In this document: positions 22,634-33,817 of the stretch, in pieces
Layout of the letters: the number at the start of each line of letters is the position of its first letter
Numbering within the stretch: position 1 is the first letter of the stretch
DNA from: Polymyxa betae
Taxonomy: Eukaryota > Endomyxa > Phytomyxea > Plasmodiophorida > Plasmodiophoridae
Assembly: GCA_003693705.1 (NCBI GenBank)
Contig: RBZT01000430.1
Span: forward strand, 1 to 42,880
Length of the DNA stretch: 42,880 nucleotides
Direction of reading: 5' to 3'
Notes under the pieces: generated by a model
The model's input: the letters and a program-made list of their open reading frames with translations, nothing else
Databases searched by the model: none
What the model was told of the DNA's origin: nothing
Translations under genes and position numbers: made by a program

Positions 22634-23366
22634 TTATGACTGGGTCTGAGTCTGAGATTGCATCTGTTCGCTGGGTTCTTGGGCGAGTTCAAAGAACTGG
22701 TCCAGAGCGGCGGTAGTAAACGTCCTAATTTGAGCGATTTCCATCATTGACACATTGTTTAGCTGATCAACGTGTCATAAAGTGGGAGACCTAACTTTCT
22801 TCTTATTGTACCTTGGCAAAACTGAATTCGGAAGAGAGCTGAGCCAGACCGGCACGGAGCTTCACAGATCTAATCGATTCCAAAACGTTTAAGGCAACTT
22901 TCACTTTGTTCAAATTCGGAAGGTCATCAGCTGCACTGTTCTAATGTCAGAAAGTGGCAATAACCCTTCCCAAGACCCTACTATCTGAACAGAAGCGAAG
23001 CAATTTCGAGCCAGTGTTCCGGAAGCGATTGTAATCCATCGTGATCTGATTTCTCAGCCTCGATTCGGTTGCTGATGTGACCAAGGTTTAGCCAATCCGG
23101 TGCCAAGATAATGCACTTTCGTGATCTCTTCAAATGCAAAGCGACCCAGAGTGGAACTGTCATCTTGAGATCTGGTTTGAAAGGCCCTAAGGCGCCCTGC
23201 AAAACCCATCACTATATAGCAATAGGGCCCATTGCCAACCAACATATGACATCAAATCGACGGCATCAAAGTTGAAATTGGGGACGATGTCAATAGAGCA
23301 GTCACCTGACAAGAACTCGATCTCGGCGTAGGACAATGTGGGTTCGGGATCGACACCAGGCGTCAT
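22634..23366 (-). CDS. GINS2: GINS complex subunit PSF2 (replication fork)
   Basis: Four exons give 196 residues, close to human GINS2 (185). ATG 23366 reads MTPGVDPEPTLSYAEIEFLS. The beta-rich N-terminal part (IDIVPNFNFDAVDLMSY) joins GALGPFKPDLKMTVPLWVAL and RKCIILAPDWL, which match the family closely. The helical part contains LPEHWLEIASLLFRYAADDL and VKLRAGLAQLSSEFSFAKLN. The C-terminal helix MEIAQIRTFTTAALDQFFEL precedes a Gln/Thr-rich tail (QMQSQTQTQS). PSF2, with SLD5, PSF1 and PSF3, forms GINS, the component of the CMG helicase that joins MCM2-7 and CDC45. A 46-nt intron ending gaacag removes an apparent stop after LLFR. Confidence 0.92.
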
Positions 23367-23937
23367 TGCTGATTGAAATGAGAGCTCAACCGCAATACGT
23401 TGATAGGTAAGCAGCGCAGTATACAAAAGCATCGGAAACCTTCCCGATAATTCCGAGATATGGACTCGATCAAACAATTTTGGGACTTGACAATAATATG
23501 AAGGAAAATGAATGCTGTATAATGCATCGAAAATTCAGAAATCGTTTTTCTTTCTACCTAAATCAGCGAATGCGGATGCTGGCCCATCAAAGGATTCGAT
23601 CTGAAACTTTGCTGGTAAACCGAATCTGCAGCCACCGTCCAGGAGCTATGGTTCATGCAGCAACGCCCGAACAGAACATAAGCACAACTTGAATCACCTA
23701 TTTTAATTAGAACTGTATTTATAGATGTGGCAAAAATGCTCTTGTTTTTTATCCCAGACCTGACCTCCCAAAAAGCATGGAACATTAACAACATTCTACG
23801 GACAATTTAACTTGACCTGGGCTGGTCGCTCAGCCGCAGAAAATCATGGCGATGATGTAACAATAAAACAAAATGCGCGCAGTTTTCTCTCGTTTTGATC
23901 CGGATTGGCTCGGCCGACCTGGGCTGCCTGACCTTGA
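23367..23937. other. Divergent intergenic stretch, 571 bp
   Basis: Shared upstream region of GINS2 (-) and the Qb-SNARE (+). A few open frames of 60-80 codons occur on both strands, but none shows domain-like sequence. No motif is recognised. Confidence 0.55.
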
Positions 23938-24744
23938 ATGAATTCAAAGTGTAGTTTCATAACAATGACTGATTGTGTTGAAATACGTCATGGAGATCTT
24001 TGCGATAAGATCGCACGTGCTCAGAACCAGCTTACGTCATTATCAGTAGTCACGAAATCTGCCGAGAGACGTCGCATTATCGAACGTCTCGACGGCATTG
24101 TCGTCTCGCTTTCACGTGATTTCAAATCACTTCAATCTGAAGTCCGAGCTTTACCTACAGAGCACACCGAAGTGTGGAGAGCTGTACGTTAATGACGATG
24201 GGTTTTCTATGGCTAACCTTGGGTTTGATAGAAAATTCGCACGACCCACGATACTCTCAAAAGTATCACAAGAGAAATAACCTGGGCGAAAAGTGAAATT
24301 ACCGAATCGTATGCTGGTCCAACCAAACTGGAGGCTGTTCCGACTTCTGAAACTGCAGTCATTGAGTATGGGCGGACCTTAATGTCTGAGACAACAGCTG
24401 CTGGTGATAATACCATTACAATGATAGAAATGACAAAAACCGTCGGGCAACAGTGAGTGACCTCTAGCATTCTGCTGAATTTTATTCAGTCTTTTTGCAG
24501 AACAGCGACCAAATTGAGAACCCAAACTGAACAGATGAATCGAATCCATGATAAGGCTTATGAAATCGAAAGCAACGTCGATCGCTCAGTCTTTCTAATG
24601 AAGCGAATGGGACGGCGCCTTGCTACAGATAAGCTTATCTGGTTATTTACCTTCCTCATTCTGGTAGCTATAATCTTCATCTTGGTCTGGAAGTTCTTCT
24701 ACGTCCCCAAAATGCAGTCATCGCCTCCAGTACATCATCCTTGA
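23938..24744 (+). CDS. Qb-SNARE of the NPSN11 (novel plant SNARE) type
   Basis: Three exons. ATG 23938 reads MNSKCSF; an inner ATG at 23965 (MTDCVEI) is an alternative start. The N-terminal helical domain contains HGDLCDKIARAQNQLTSLS and LDGIVVSLSRDFKSLQSEV. The SNARE motif follows (TKTVGQQTATKLRTQTEQMN, RIHDKAYEIES), with Gln at the zero layer in TQTEQM. RMGRRLATDKL and one C-terminal transmembrane helix (WLFTFLILVAIIFILVW) complete it. Plant NPSN11 has the same VG..T...LK.QTEQM and ATDK signatures; animal VTI1 has Asp at the zero layer. It should act in a Qabc+R bundle in membrane fusion, in plants at the cell plate and plasma membrane. The alpha-SNAP that would disassemble it is encoded 1.6 kb away. 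Confidence 0.88.
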
Positions 24745-25032
24745 TTGTGCCACCTCCTTGTACCATTGCCTTTAATATTAATAATAGATATACACTCCTA
24801 ACGTCTTTGGGATTCCTCTTTTACAATTAGTCCAAGCATAGTGCATGCTGGCTTCCTATTCCAGTCACTTCTACAGCCCTCATAAATGTTGTAATTGTTG
24901 TAGAGATGGCAACGCCAAATGTAGTTGGTGAAGGTCCCTCCGCTTGCAGGTTAACAGGAGCCCGCGCCGCCTTCTCTGAATTTCATTCGCTCTCCTCTCC
25001 TGACCTAGCCAGGACGTCCCGTTAATAGCCGC

Positions 25033-28000
25033 ATGGCCAGTAGCGACGCTCGTGTACCATTCAAAGTGATTCACTGCACTTCCAATGCTGATAATCGTTC
25101 AGCAGCAGCGGTTTTAGAGCAAGTCCATCCGCAATCACAGGGATGGATTTCGGCAAAGTTTTGCACGTACCCCCAAGAATTGACGCTCGAACTTGAACGT
25201 CCTGTTCGTATTAAACAGGTTGGCGCTGATTGAAACATTTAGAAGATGATTAACTGAAGAATCTAATATCTCTCAAGATTCAAATTCTATCGCATCAGTG
25301 GCTGATAGCTACACGAATCGAGCTATATATTGGTCGCCAACCTGGAACTTACACACGATTGGGTTACATGTCATTAGATCCAAATAAGAGATCTGAATAC
25401 AAAGCGAGAGAGCTGAAAACTGTCGACCTACAAATACAGACGGATGCGAAATACGTACAGCTTGTAATCCATAAGAATCACGAAAATGACCTGAACCTTG
25501 CTGGTCAGGTATTTATAGATTAACTTCGTCCTATAAAGGCTTCATAGTGGAATGCAGGTCGGTATAATTGCGATTAATATCTTGGGAGAGCGCGTTGATA
25601 AAAGAAACCCGGCTGATTTATCCATTGATGTGGAGTGTGATCCAGTTACAACACAATTGATTCGTCGCCTTCATGATCAAAAGAAAAAAGCTGTAGAGGT
25701 AGTGCATATGAAGTTTTTCCATATAATTCTTTGACAGACGATGTAGCTTACAATGTGTAGGAAGAAGACTTTGACCAGGCCAAGAAGCTGAAAGAAATGA
25801 TTGTGTCTCTTCGAAGCGTGGGATCAAGGTTAGCGCGTTTGGAAGCTGAGAAGGTTGCCGCTGTTGAACTTGAAGACTATGACAAGGCGAAGAGGATCAA
25901 AGCTGAAGTAGTGATATGAAGAATCGATTCTATTCTCGACCCCTTAAGTTTGCTTCCAGATGGATAGAATTCGTCTTGAACATGCCCAGTCGAAATTTCA
26001 GCAACTATCGATTCCGGTCCGTGCTGCGTCACCCGGGAATGAATTTCGAGCGGTTTCCCCTGTTAAGCATGCAACACTCAATAATGCTCCCCAGTCGCAG
26101 CCAGGTCATTCTGTCATCCAGGTTTGTTATAAAGGCCGATTTCAGCGCTGTATTGTTGAAATGCAGCCCAGAATTCGCCGGAAAAGAGCCCCAATAATCT
26201 TCCGTATGACGACCGTCCATTACCAGCCTTAATGAAGCAGCAGACAGAAGCAACTGAATCCACTCATCCGTTTGGCGATCGGTAACGAAGTTAGCTCGTT
26301 GTGGTCGCAATCGTGTTGATAGCATGTACAGAGGTCCCAGGACCAATCCGGTTGCAGAAGTTGCCGCATTGGACAGCCCAGATTTGTCGTTATCTGATCC
26401 TGCGCCGTTATCAGAAATCGAAAAATTGCAACAGTCTCCGCTTATTAAGGCATTTGGAGAGTCAGTTGTGACATTGCTGTTATCCAAGAAGGTGAAAATG
26501 GATAAGAACTGAATATGCTTGGGTCGTCAACAGCGCTACAGGCTTTCCAACATCGCATAAATGCTTTGGATGATATCGAGGGAATTGTAACTGGTTCAAT
26601 ATCTGGCAAACACGTCAACGTCGATCTCGTATCGAATGCAGTGACCGCGGTTGGGATCACACTTCCAGATGCCATATGCCAGGTTTGCGAATTTTCATGC
26701 TGGCTATTTTTTCAACTTAAGAGCGATCAGGTATCCGTTCGGTCAATGTGCTTAATAGAAACTTTAATCAACAAGTTATTCCCCGATATGCTTCCGGGTG
26801 CTGTCCAAGAATGCATAGATCCGGTATGTGCATAGGCATGATGTTAAGTTATAGTTACTTGTACTTACAAAATTCTCAAGCCGTTGGAATTGTTAACTTT
26901 TGTTGTACTTTCCTGCCTGTCTTGAGCATTAATTAGACAGTCTCGAATCTGAATCAGCTTTTTTAATTGTGGTTGTTGCGCTTACTTGCACTGTTTAGAT
27001 AATGCAATCACTTTTGTCGCTTCTGGACGGTTCGCTTGGAAGGCAGCGTGACAAGGCTCGGCATATTTTCGACTTGTTAGTCGGGTATCCATCCGTAATT
27101 GGACGATATGTGACAAAGCAATTGAAGAGCACCGATGCCTACAAACCGTTACAAGTGCGTCTCTGGATGCTGTGAAGCAACAGCAATGTGAACGGCTATT
27201 AGGGTCGAGTTGAGTTGCTGACAGATTTGGTGAACCAGCATGGCTTATCGGAGGAAAACAGCCTTCGGTTAGAAAACATTATGAATAATTTCGCGCTTCC
27301 GGCCCTTCGCCACAAAAGAGACTCAATTAGACAAGCTGGTTAGATTGGAGATTTTGCTTCAAAAATATCATCTGACTCACGATAGGCCTCCATCTTACTG
27401 TTGCTTTGCATGACTGTGTTGGAGATCAGCTGATTCCTTATTTGGAAGGTGTTGTAAACGCAAAATTAGAAGCATCTCTGAGGAAAGCCTTTATGGAGAA
27501 GCAGATGTTCCAAAGCCAGCATCAATCGGTAGGTCTCCTACTACAAAGTTTGTTAATGCTGATTATACAGCATAGAATGGTTCAACACATTCCTCCTTAT
27601 CCGTGCCTGCATTGAGGTCTGTGTCTCCAGGTGTAAATAATAGCCGGGTAGTATCGTTGTTTGACAAAATATATATTCGCCTCTGATAGATATTATCTAG
27701 CGTAGTTCCCCTCCCCAGAGACATCGTGAGAGTGCAAATGGAATGTATCCACCGGTATTGCTTCATTTCAAAGCATTGTTGTTTCACTTATTACTCGCCA
27801 CAGGTGGTTGATCAACACGATCATGCGGAGGCTCAGAAGCTTTATGGTTCGAAAGAAGTGTGGCGTTTTGCTTGCGTTGAACCGGTATCTTCTAGATGAT
27901 GTTGACGAAGAGACCATTTGCCGTTTTTGCGGAAAGCAAGATCCTGAGTTTAGCATGGAAGAAAGCCTCGACCTACATTATTGGATGGAATGTCCGATGC

Positions 28001-28381
28001 TTGTGAGCTGTAAACTCTGTGAACAGGTAAAAAATTCTTTGCTAATAACAATGTCGCATCTGTTTTTTTCTTCTGCTTGCATTGTTGTTACATTAAGTTG
28101 ACGATCAGGTCGTGGAGATTCCGACACTTGTTGACCATCTTTTAAACGAATGCGAGAAGATGGCCATGGTTGTTCTGTGCAGAGATTGTCATCGTCCACT
28201 TTGTGGAGACGAAGAAGTTCACGAGCATGAGGGGTCATGTCCTGGACCGCAGCCTGATATCGGCGACAACAACCAGTGCCCATTGTGTTTCAGCATTATC
28301 GGGCCAGGCGAAGATGGATGGCGTGAACATTTACTAGAAGGTTCCGGGTGCCCGGAAAATACCAGACAAACATTGTCGTAG
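25033..28381 (+). CDS. CEP104: CEP104 ciliary-tip protein
   Basis: ATG 25033 starts MASSDARVPFKVIHCTSNAD, the N-terminal jelly-roll domain (QGWISAKFCTYPQELTLEL, IELYIGRQPGTYTRLGYMSL, KYVQLVIHKNHENDLNLAGQ). A coiled-coil stretch follows (EEDFDQAKKLKEMIVSLRSV). The middle, from about 26510, is a helical TOG-like array. The C-terminal zinc fingers are diagnostic: CRFCGKQDPEFSMEESLDLH, YWMECPMLVSCKLCEQV, VEIPTLVDHLLNECEK and CPLCFSIIGPGEDGWREHLL. CEP104 binds microtubule plus ends and tubulin at cilium and flagellum tips and supports ciliary growth, together with CSPP1 and others in animals. Over ten short introns interrupt the gene, and several joins in the TOG region (26800-27800) are approximate. 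Its presence argues for a flagellated life stage. Confidence 0.92.
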
Positions 28382-28492
28382 ATTTATCAAATGTAAATAA
28401 CCTGCATAATCAATTAAGCGATCATGTATTCCATTAATCATCAGGTAGTCACTAGTGAGAAATTTATTATAAAAAAGACATTAAGCTATAAC

Positions 28493-29884
28493 TTAAACTC
28501 GTAAAATCTGAAGTTTCTGATCGAATGCGATGCCAACCCAGTCAGGCTAAAATTATGGATCATTTTACGGAAACGATACAGAGCTACATAAGTTACCTGA
28601 CTGGCTGACCATTGTAATGTGTTTATTTCGGCAGACGCTGTGTAAGCCAAGATCGGATCATCGATCGGCTTCGGCATCTGCGATAAATCCCAAATTAAAG
28701 CCTAATATATAGAGATTAGACAATCCAGAAACCCCAGCTAATGATTACTCAAACCTGAGAGTCGTCACCAGCAGTACAGATATGACAGCTGCTATGCGGG
28801 GCCCAAGCAATGGAATTTACACAAGACGAATGCCCTTTAAGTTCAGCGACAGGTAAAGACGGCGCTCTGATATCTAAGATAACGACCTGAGCAGACAGCG
28901 TCATTCACGAGATAAAGACCCAGAAGAAAGGAGGACCTTAGACTGGTCCATCAAGATGGTTGCTAGATAGTTGTGGTCTTGTTTGTTCCAGCCCAGACGG
29001 AGCAGAGGAACAAGGTCGGGAGATTCGTAAATAATCGTTGAGTGCTCCAGCGACCTCAAGTCGAACATTCGCACACTGCCATCAGCACCCACCGACGCGA
29101 AGACATCCTGAGACGGAGCAAATGCAATATCATATACCTGTATCATTCGAATTGAGCAAAAATGAATGGCTCAACACGAGTTGTACACAAACCTCTTTGT
29201 CGTGGGCTATCAGCTGAGTACGTGCTTGCCGAGTTTCTACATTCCAAATCGTACAGGTCGTGTCGATAGAAGACGTCCCGAGCAGAGTGGGGTCGCTTTC
29301 GTTCCAGTCAAAAGAAGTCAACGGTGCACAAAATTCTGAATTCTGCTTTCGGGATCAGTAAGACATGAAAAAGGCGCAACTAAGACCGATGCTACCTTAT
29401 TATTATTCAAAAGACACTTCAGCGATATACCATCATCCCCGACTGACCATAATCGAAGATAATCACCAGTTGTCGCTAACATATCGTCGCCTGTACCCAC
29501 CTAAAAACTAGTCTAAGGACGAGCAATTTAGAAGTCAGGCGAACGTAAAGCAAACTGTTAAACCTAAAAAGTAAAAAATAGAGGACGTTTAACCAACAAC
29601 CTTGTCTGGGGCCCATATAATCTTTGTACATGGGTATGGGTGGTCGAACGTGCCTTTCGACTCGAATTTTCCGGCATCTTCATTAAGTTGAACGACCTCG
29701 ACCTAAACGATTTTAATACCAAATGAAGAATTCAACGGTATCCGACTTTGTTGGTGTATTCTTCGATGAACGAGCCAATTGCAAGACGAAATTTCTGCGA
29801 TGCCCGAACGCTCCAGTTCATGGCATAGACGACCCATGGCGCCTCATACGTGTAAATCTCCTTTTTCTTATTCTCATTCGTCAT
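28493..29884 (-). CDS. DCAF7: DCAF7/WDR68/TTG1-type WD40 scaffold protein
   Basis: ATG 29884 reads [20 protein letters not shown], the conserved start of the DCAF7 family. WD repeats follow in order: [136 protein letters not shown] and [10 protein letters not shown]. The C-terminal strand is [10 protein letters not shown]. The protein is a beta-propeller adaptor of DYRK kinases and DDB1-CUL4 ligases; in plants its relative TTG1 partners MYB/bHLH factors. It is convergent with CEP104, with 111 bp between stops. Introns split it into about seven exons. Confidence 0.9.
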
Positions 29885-30637
29885 TGGATATAGGGACGGC
29901 CCGGCAAGTCGTGAAAGACCCGGCAGTCGGGAATCAGTCGCGGAATGTATGGGACTCGGTGACCGTCACCAAGGTACCAGCAATGTCAAGGCGTACACAG
30001 CGGATGGCTTCAAGGGACAAATGCGCAATCCTTTCGCTTCACAGAGTCCCTTGAAAAATAATATGAAACTGCGCGCATGTTTCTCTCCATGTTTTTGCGC
30101 AGTTCCAGAAGTATTTTTAAACTGCCAGCGACCAGCGTACCTACAGTAGAAGGTTCTTTTTTCGAGTTTATTTTTTTCGATCTACAGTACCTAAATTCGA
30201 GACCTCGCTGCAATAATTGGCACACAACATACTGCATAACCTAAAATAGTGAGCTGTTGTTCAGCACATTGCTTGATTTTTACCGTAAGCTGATAGAGTT
30301 ATTTGCCCATACCCATTTTGCACTATTTTATGGCCGCATTCTTCCAATATTCAGAAATGTATATTGAATAGCTTTGGTGCCTACCTAGGCCCTGTATACT
30401 TTCTGATAGCGATGAAAAAAAAACGATTTTATCTACCTAGCTTTCTAGCAGTTGTCGATTATATTTGCTTTTTAGTAAATCCAAGGTTTCACCCAAAACC
30501 CAATCGGTTGACTATCAACAATTCATTTTCTAAAACCTGAAATATAGCGTCCCTGAAAGTAGTATAGACACGTAAAAATGACTTACAACCAGTGTCAGAC
30601 AATTAGGTGACCATAGATAACATCCGAAGACTAATCG
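29885..30637. other. Divergent intergenic stretch, 753 bp
   Basis: Upstream region of DCAF7 (-) and the RRM gene (+). It is AT-rich in its second half with stops in every frame; frames of 60-75 codons near 29950-30240 carry no recognisable sequence. No element is identified. Confidence 0.55.
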
Positions 30638-31468
30638 ATGGGTGAAATAGGATATCCTTACCGAATGTCAGCTCCAGGGACGATGCAACATTCGTCTCAT
30701 GGCACTCCCAGGGCATCATCGATTGATCTTGCGAGAGTTCGATCGATGCTCGAGGCGCTAGATCACACTCACCTCATCGATTTAATAACTGATCTAGTCA
30801 GTAAGCAGCCGTCGGTCTATGATCATTTAAGGTCAAATCTTCGATCGGATCCGACTCAATGTCGCTTGTTCGTACGTGGTCTATCGCGTGAATGTACCAA
30901 CCAGGATTTAATGGCCGTCTTTTCTGTGTATGGTCAAGTTGATGAAGCTGTAGTTATGAAAGAGAAAGGTACACAATGCTGTAAAGGATTCGGTAAACAG
31001 TTTGTTATTTGAATCGAAAGACCTTGCTAATTCCTGAAAGGATTTGTTACCTTTGCAGATGCTGAGGCAGCCGACGCTGCTATAAAAAATCCAGAGAAAC
31101 TAATTACGGGTCGTATGGCGATCGTTTCTTTGGCTGCCTTAGGGAATAAGAACAAATCGGCGGCACCAGTTGCAGGAATTTACTCCCCGACATCGTCAAA
31201 TGTCTCACATTCATCAGCGATTACCGGGTGCTATTCGCAGCCTCCTTCTAGTACTAGCCATAAGCGGTATAGAGAAGACTCGTCTGGGCCATCGATATCG
31301 TACTATGATTCTTATAAGCCGCCTTCCTCTCGATACCCTCGTGCGGATTCTCAATACCGCTCACAGCAGAGTTATGAATTACAAAATGGCGATCCACATA
31401 TGTATCGAAGACGAGAATCTGCTTACTCTGACCATACGACCTCATATTCCACCCAGAATTATTATTGA
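30638..31468 (+). CDS. Single-RRM protein of the plant UBA2/hnRNP type
   Basis: ATG 30638 reads MGEIGYPYRMSAPG. A helical block precedes the RRM (DLITDLVSKQPSVYDHLRSN), exactly as in plant UBP1-associated UBA2 proteins (LIDLL..ASR...VYD.VR). The RRM has RNP2 LFVRGL and RNP1 KGFGFVTF, the latter created by splicing a 48-nt intron, and ends GRMAIVSLAALG. The low-complexity tail is rich in Ser/Tyr/Arg (SYYDSYKPPSSRYPRADSQY) and ends SYSTQNYY, suited to RNA-granule association. UBA2 proteins bind U-rich 3' UTRs and stabilise mRNA in the nucleus. Here one RRM is present, whereas plant UBA2a has two. The exact orthology is inference. Confidence 0.82.
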
Positions 31469-31639
31469 AATTTGTTGTGATAATGTGACAGGATAATGTG
31501 ACAGTGTTCCTTCAAAAATAGTTTAAAGTGAATTCATCAATGGGTTTCTTCTGAAAGAAAGTGAAATACGAAGAATGTTTTTGGCCTTTGAAATACTTAG
31601 TGGTCTCCTCGGCTCAAACTACATAAATTGACTTCAATT

Positions 31640-31986
31640 TCAATCTAGAACGAAAAGATGTTCCACATCTAAGCTTGACAATCGTACTCGGCTCAGCTCA
31701 AGTGCACTTGAAAACTTCTGAGCGCTGAGAGATTGCAATGAATAAAGAGTTGATGAGGCGACAAACGGCTGAGCCACCTTTCTGACATTAGTGAAGATAA
31801 TCTGATAAACCTTCCCTTCAATCCCAAGCAGATCGAACAAGCATTCTCTTCCGGCTTCGATGGCTTCGATGGTCCTTCGAACTCATTGCGAGCCATCCAG
31901 ATTTAGATTGAGGGCAAAAAGCATTGCCGGAATCGATGCACTCCGATCATTCACGCAATCTGCGCCTCATCATGCGATTCGTTCAT
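31640..31986 (-). CDS. Small hypothetical helical protein, 88 residues
   Basis: I do not recognise the family. ATG 31986 reads MNESHDEAQIA. An inferred 80-nt intron (31954-31875) leads to the second exon, which has AIEAGRECLFDLLGIEGKVY, FTNVRKVAQPFVASSTLYSL and SSALELSRVRLSSLDVEHLF and ends at 31640. It is a mostly helical, soluble protein with no signal or membrane segment. The acceptor (ttcgaag) is weak. It is convergent with the RRM gene, with 171 bp between stops. A subunit of a small helical complex would fit the composition, but that is a guess. Confidence 0.4.
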
Positions 31987-32169
31987 CTTGGGATTCTGCC
32001 GACGTGATATTCGCCATAATTGTGTTCCACAATAACAAGAAGTTCTCGAAATGAGGACAATTGCGGAGTGTGGTGTAACTAACTAAGTGGTTGAGCCTGT
32101 CTGGTCTCTCCTTATTATTTCTAAGCAAGTTTATAGCTTATATCGCTTGGTTTGCTGAAGCTAGTTCTC

Positions 32170-33736
32170 ATGCCGGGTGATAACAATCTCAGGTATCGTT
32201 CTGGAAAAAAGATAACTTTGGATCCGGCAACGCTGCAATATTTGAAGGATAATCCCGAGTTTCTTGACAGGCAAAGACCTGGTATTCTTCATCGTGTTAA
32301 CAGCTGTCTGGAATGGATGCAGCAATGGTTTATATATGCAAGACCAGTTTCGTTATTTGATGCTGAAGACACTGTTGCAGGTCTGTGAAGGTTGTTTTCG
32401 TGCTCTATGTAATAATGTTAATTACGCTCTTGTATTGGAGATGGACATCAAATCCAAATCTGCTTAAAGCTGACCGTTATATTGCAATCAATACCGGGTC
32501 CAATCGCTCGGTTGGTTATACTTCATACTGATTAAGTTTTTTAACGTTTTTTAGAGATATTTTCCAGTCATTGCTTCTCTTCAAACTCCTAAGGGTTTCC
32601 CAAACCCATTTGACTTCACCTTAGTCAGAGCTGCTGTTGAAGAATCTTCCCAAAAAATTCGTGTTTCCAAGACCAAGTATTTTGGAAAAAATACATCGTG
32701 GATAGCTGGTTCGCCGTTGGATGTTAACTCGGATGATTCGTTTATCTACGAAGGATTACTTTTAAACCCAGAATTCAGGGACAGTACAGGTCTGTTTTTT
32801 GACAATTAGAATGAACACTTCTTTCGCTGAAACCGACGACAGAATCTTCTTCATTTCTTCGAATCTCTGGCATGACACAAAGTGTCGAGTCTATGCAATA
32901 TAAGCATGATCGTGTTCGAATCGAACAGCTTTCAGGCTCAACTCAGGTCGTGATGTTGAATTCGAGCAGCATTGATGCATGCTATCCTCATTCCTATATT
33001 GGATTGTTCGCCGGCCAGTGTCGAGTAAATCACGCCAATGCTACAAGGGATGAGTTCCCGCTTTTTGGAAAGCTGGTCGATGCAGACTTTCGACCTTTTT
33101 CTGTACTCCTTCAGGTAGTGATTGCCTAGTTGATGCAAAGATGTCACTAACATTCTACTTTGCCATTAGCCTGGACAGTCACTAGAAATTCCTGCTTTGT
33201 GGATGTATGAGCTGATAACAATATCGCAATCTGTTGCCATTATCAGGGAGTTCCCTGATTCCCCTTTATCCGTCGTTGACAATCTGTCGTATACATCTCC
33301 ATTTGAAGGCGAAACTTTTGGCTGGACAAACCATCGGTTATTTTCTGCATTGGCATTGTTCTTGGCGCATCTTGAGCGTCGACTTTCCTCTCCAGATTTA
33401 ATCAGCAATCTCATGAAGACTAGATATCCTTCAAGGTGACAATCGATCACTTTACTTCGCCACTTCTGACCGTGCTTGTATAGTTCTAGCACCGACGAAG
33501 TTGTAGTGAATTCATGCAATGTTGACGGCTTGGCATCAAGCGGAATCACTCTCTCACAATACATAAGAAAGCAAGCGTCGGTTGCAGCTGATGCAATCCT
33601 GCGGCTTGATGAGAGCTGTCAGCAACTTGCAGCACAAGATTTCATTGAAAAGATTGTAACTGTTAGCCTGGACGAAGGGATAAGCGTTGAAAGCTTCCTG
33701 AGAGCATATCTAAAAGATTGCTCAAACGGCTTTTAA
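32170..33736 (+). CDS. JmjC/TYW5-like cupin protein lacking iron ligands
   Basis: The exons from 32555 on read clearly: RYFPVIASLQTPKGFPNPFD, TKYFGKNTSWIAGSPLDV, SSSFLRISGMTQSVESMQYK, VRIEQLSGSTQVVMLNSSS, EFPLFGKLVDADFRPFSVLL, then QPGQSLEIPALWMYELIT. The last piece mirrors the GDVLFIPALWFHNV segment of TYW5, a JmjC hydroxylase of wybutosine-tRNA. The three Fe(II) ligands (HxD and a distal His) are replaced: the region expected to hold H-Y-D reads MQY, and the distal WFH reads WMY. A helical C-terminal part ends FLRAYLKDCSNGF. Activity is therefore doubtful and a scaffold or pseudoenzyme role is inferred. The 5' exons (ATG 32170, MPGDNNLRYRSGKK) are unresolved: two frames between 32260 and 32390 both look coding. 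It is convergent with the peroxiredoxin. Confidence 0.65.
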
Positions 33737-33817
33737 TCTGACTAGTTGTTATAAAATGTTTAAGATAACTGCTTTTATCGTAATACGATTTCAAGAAAGT
33801 CTTCAAATTGCTAAAGC

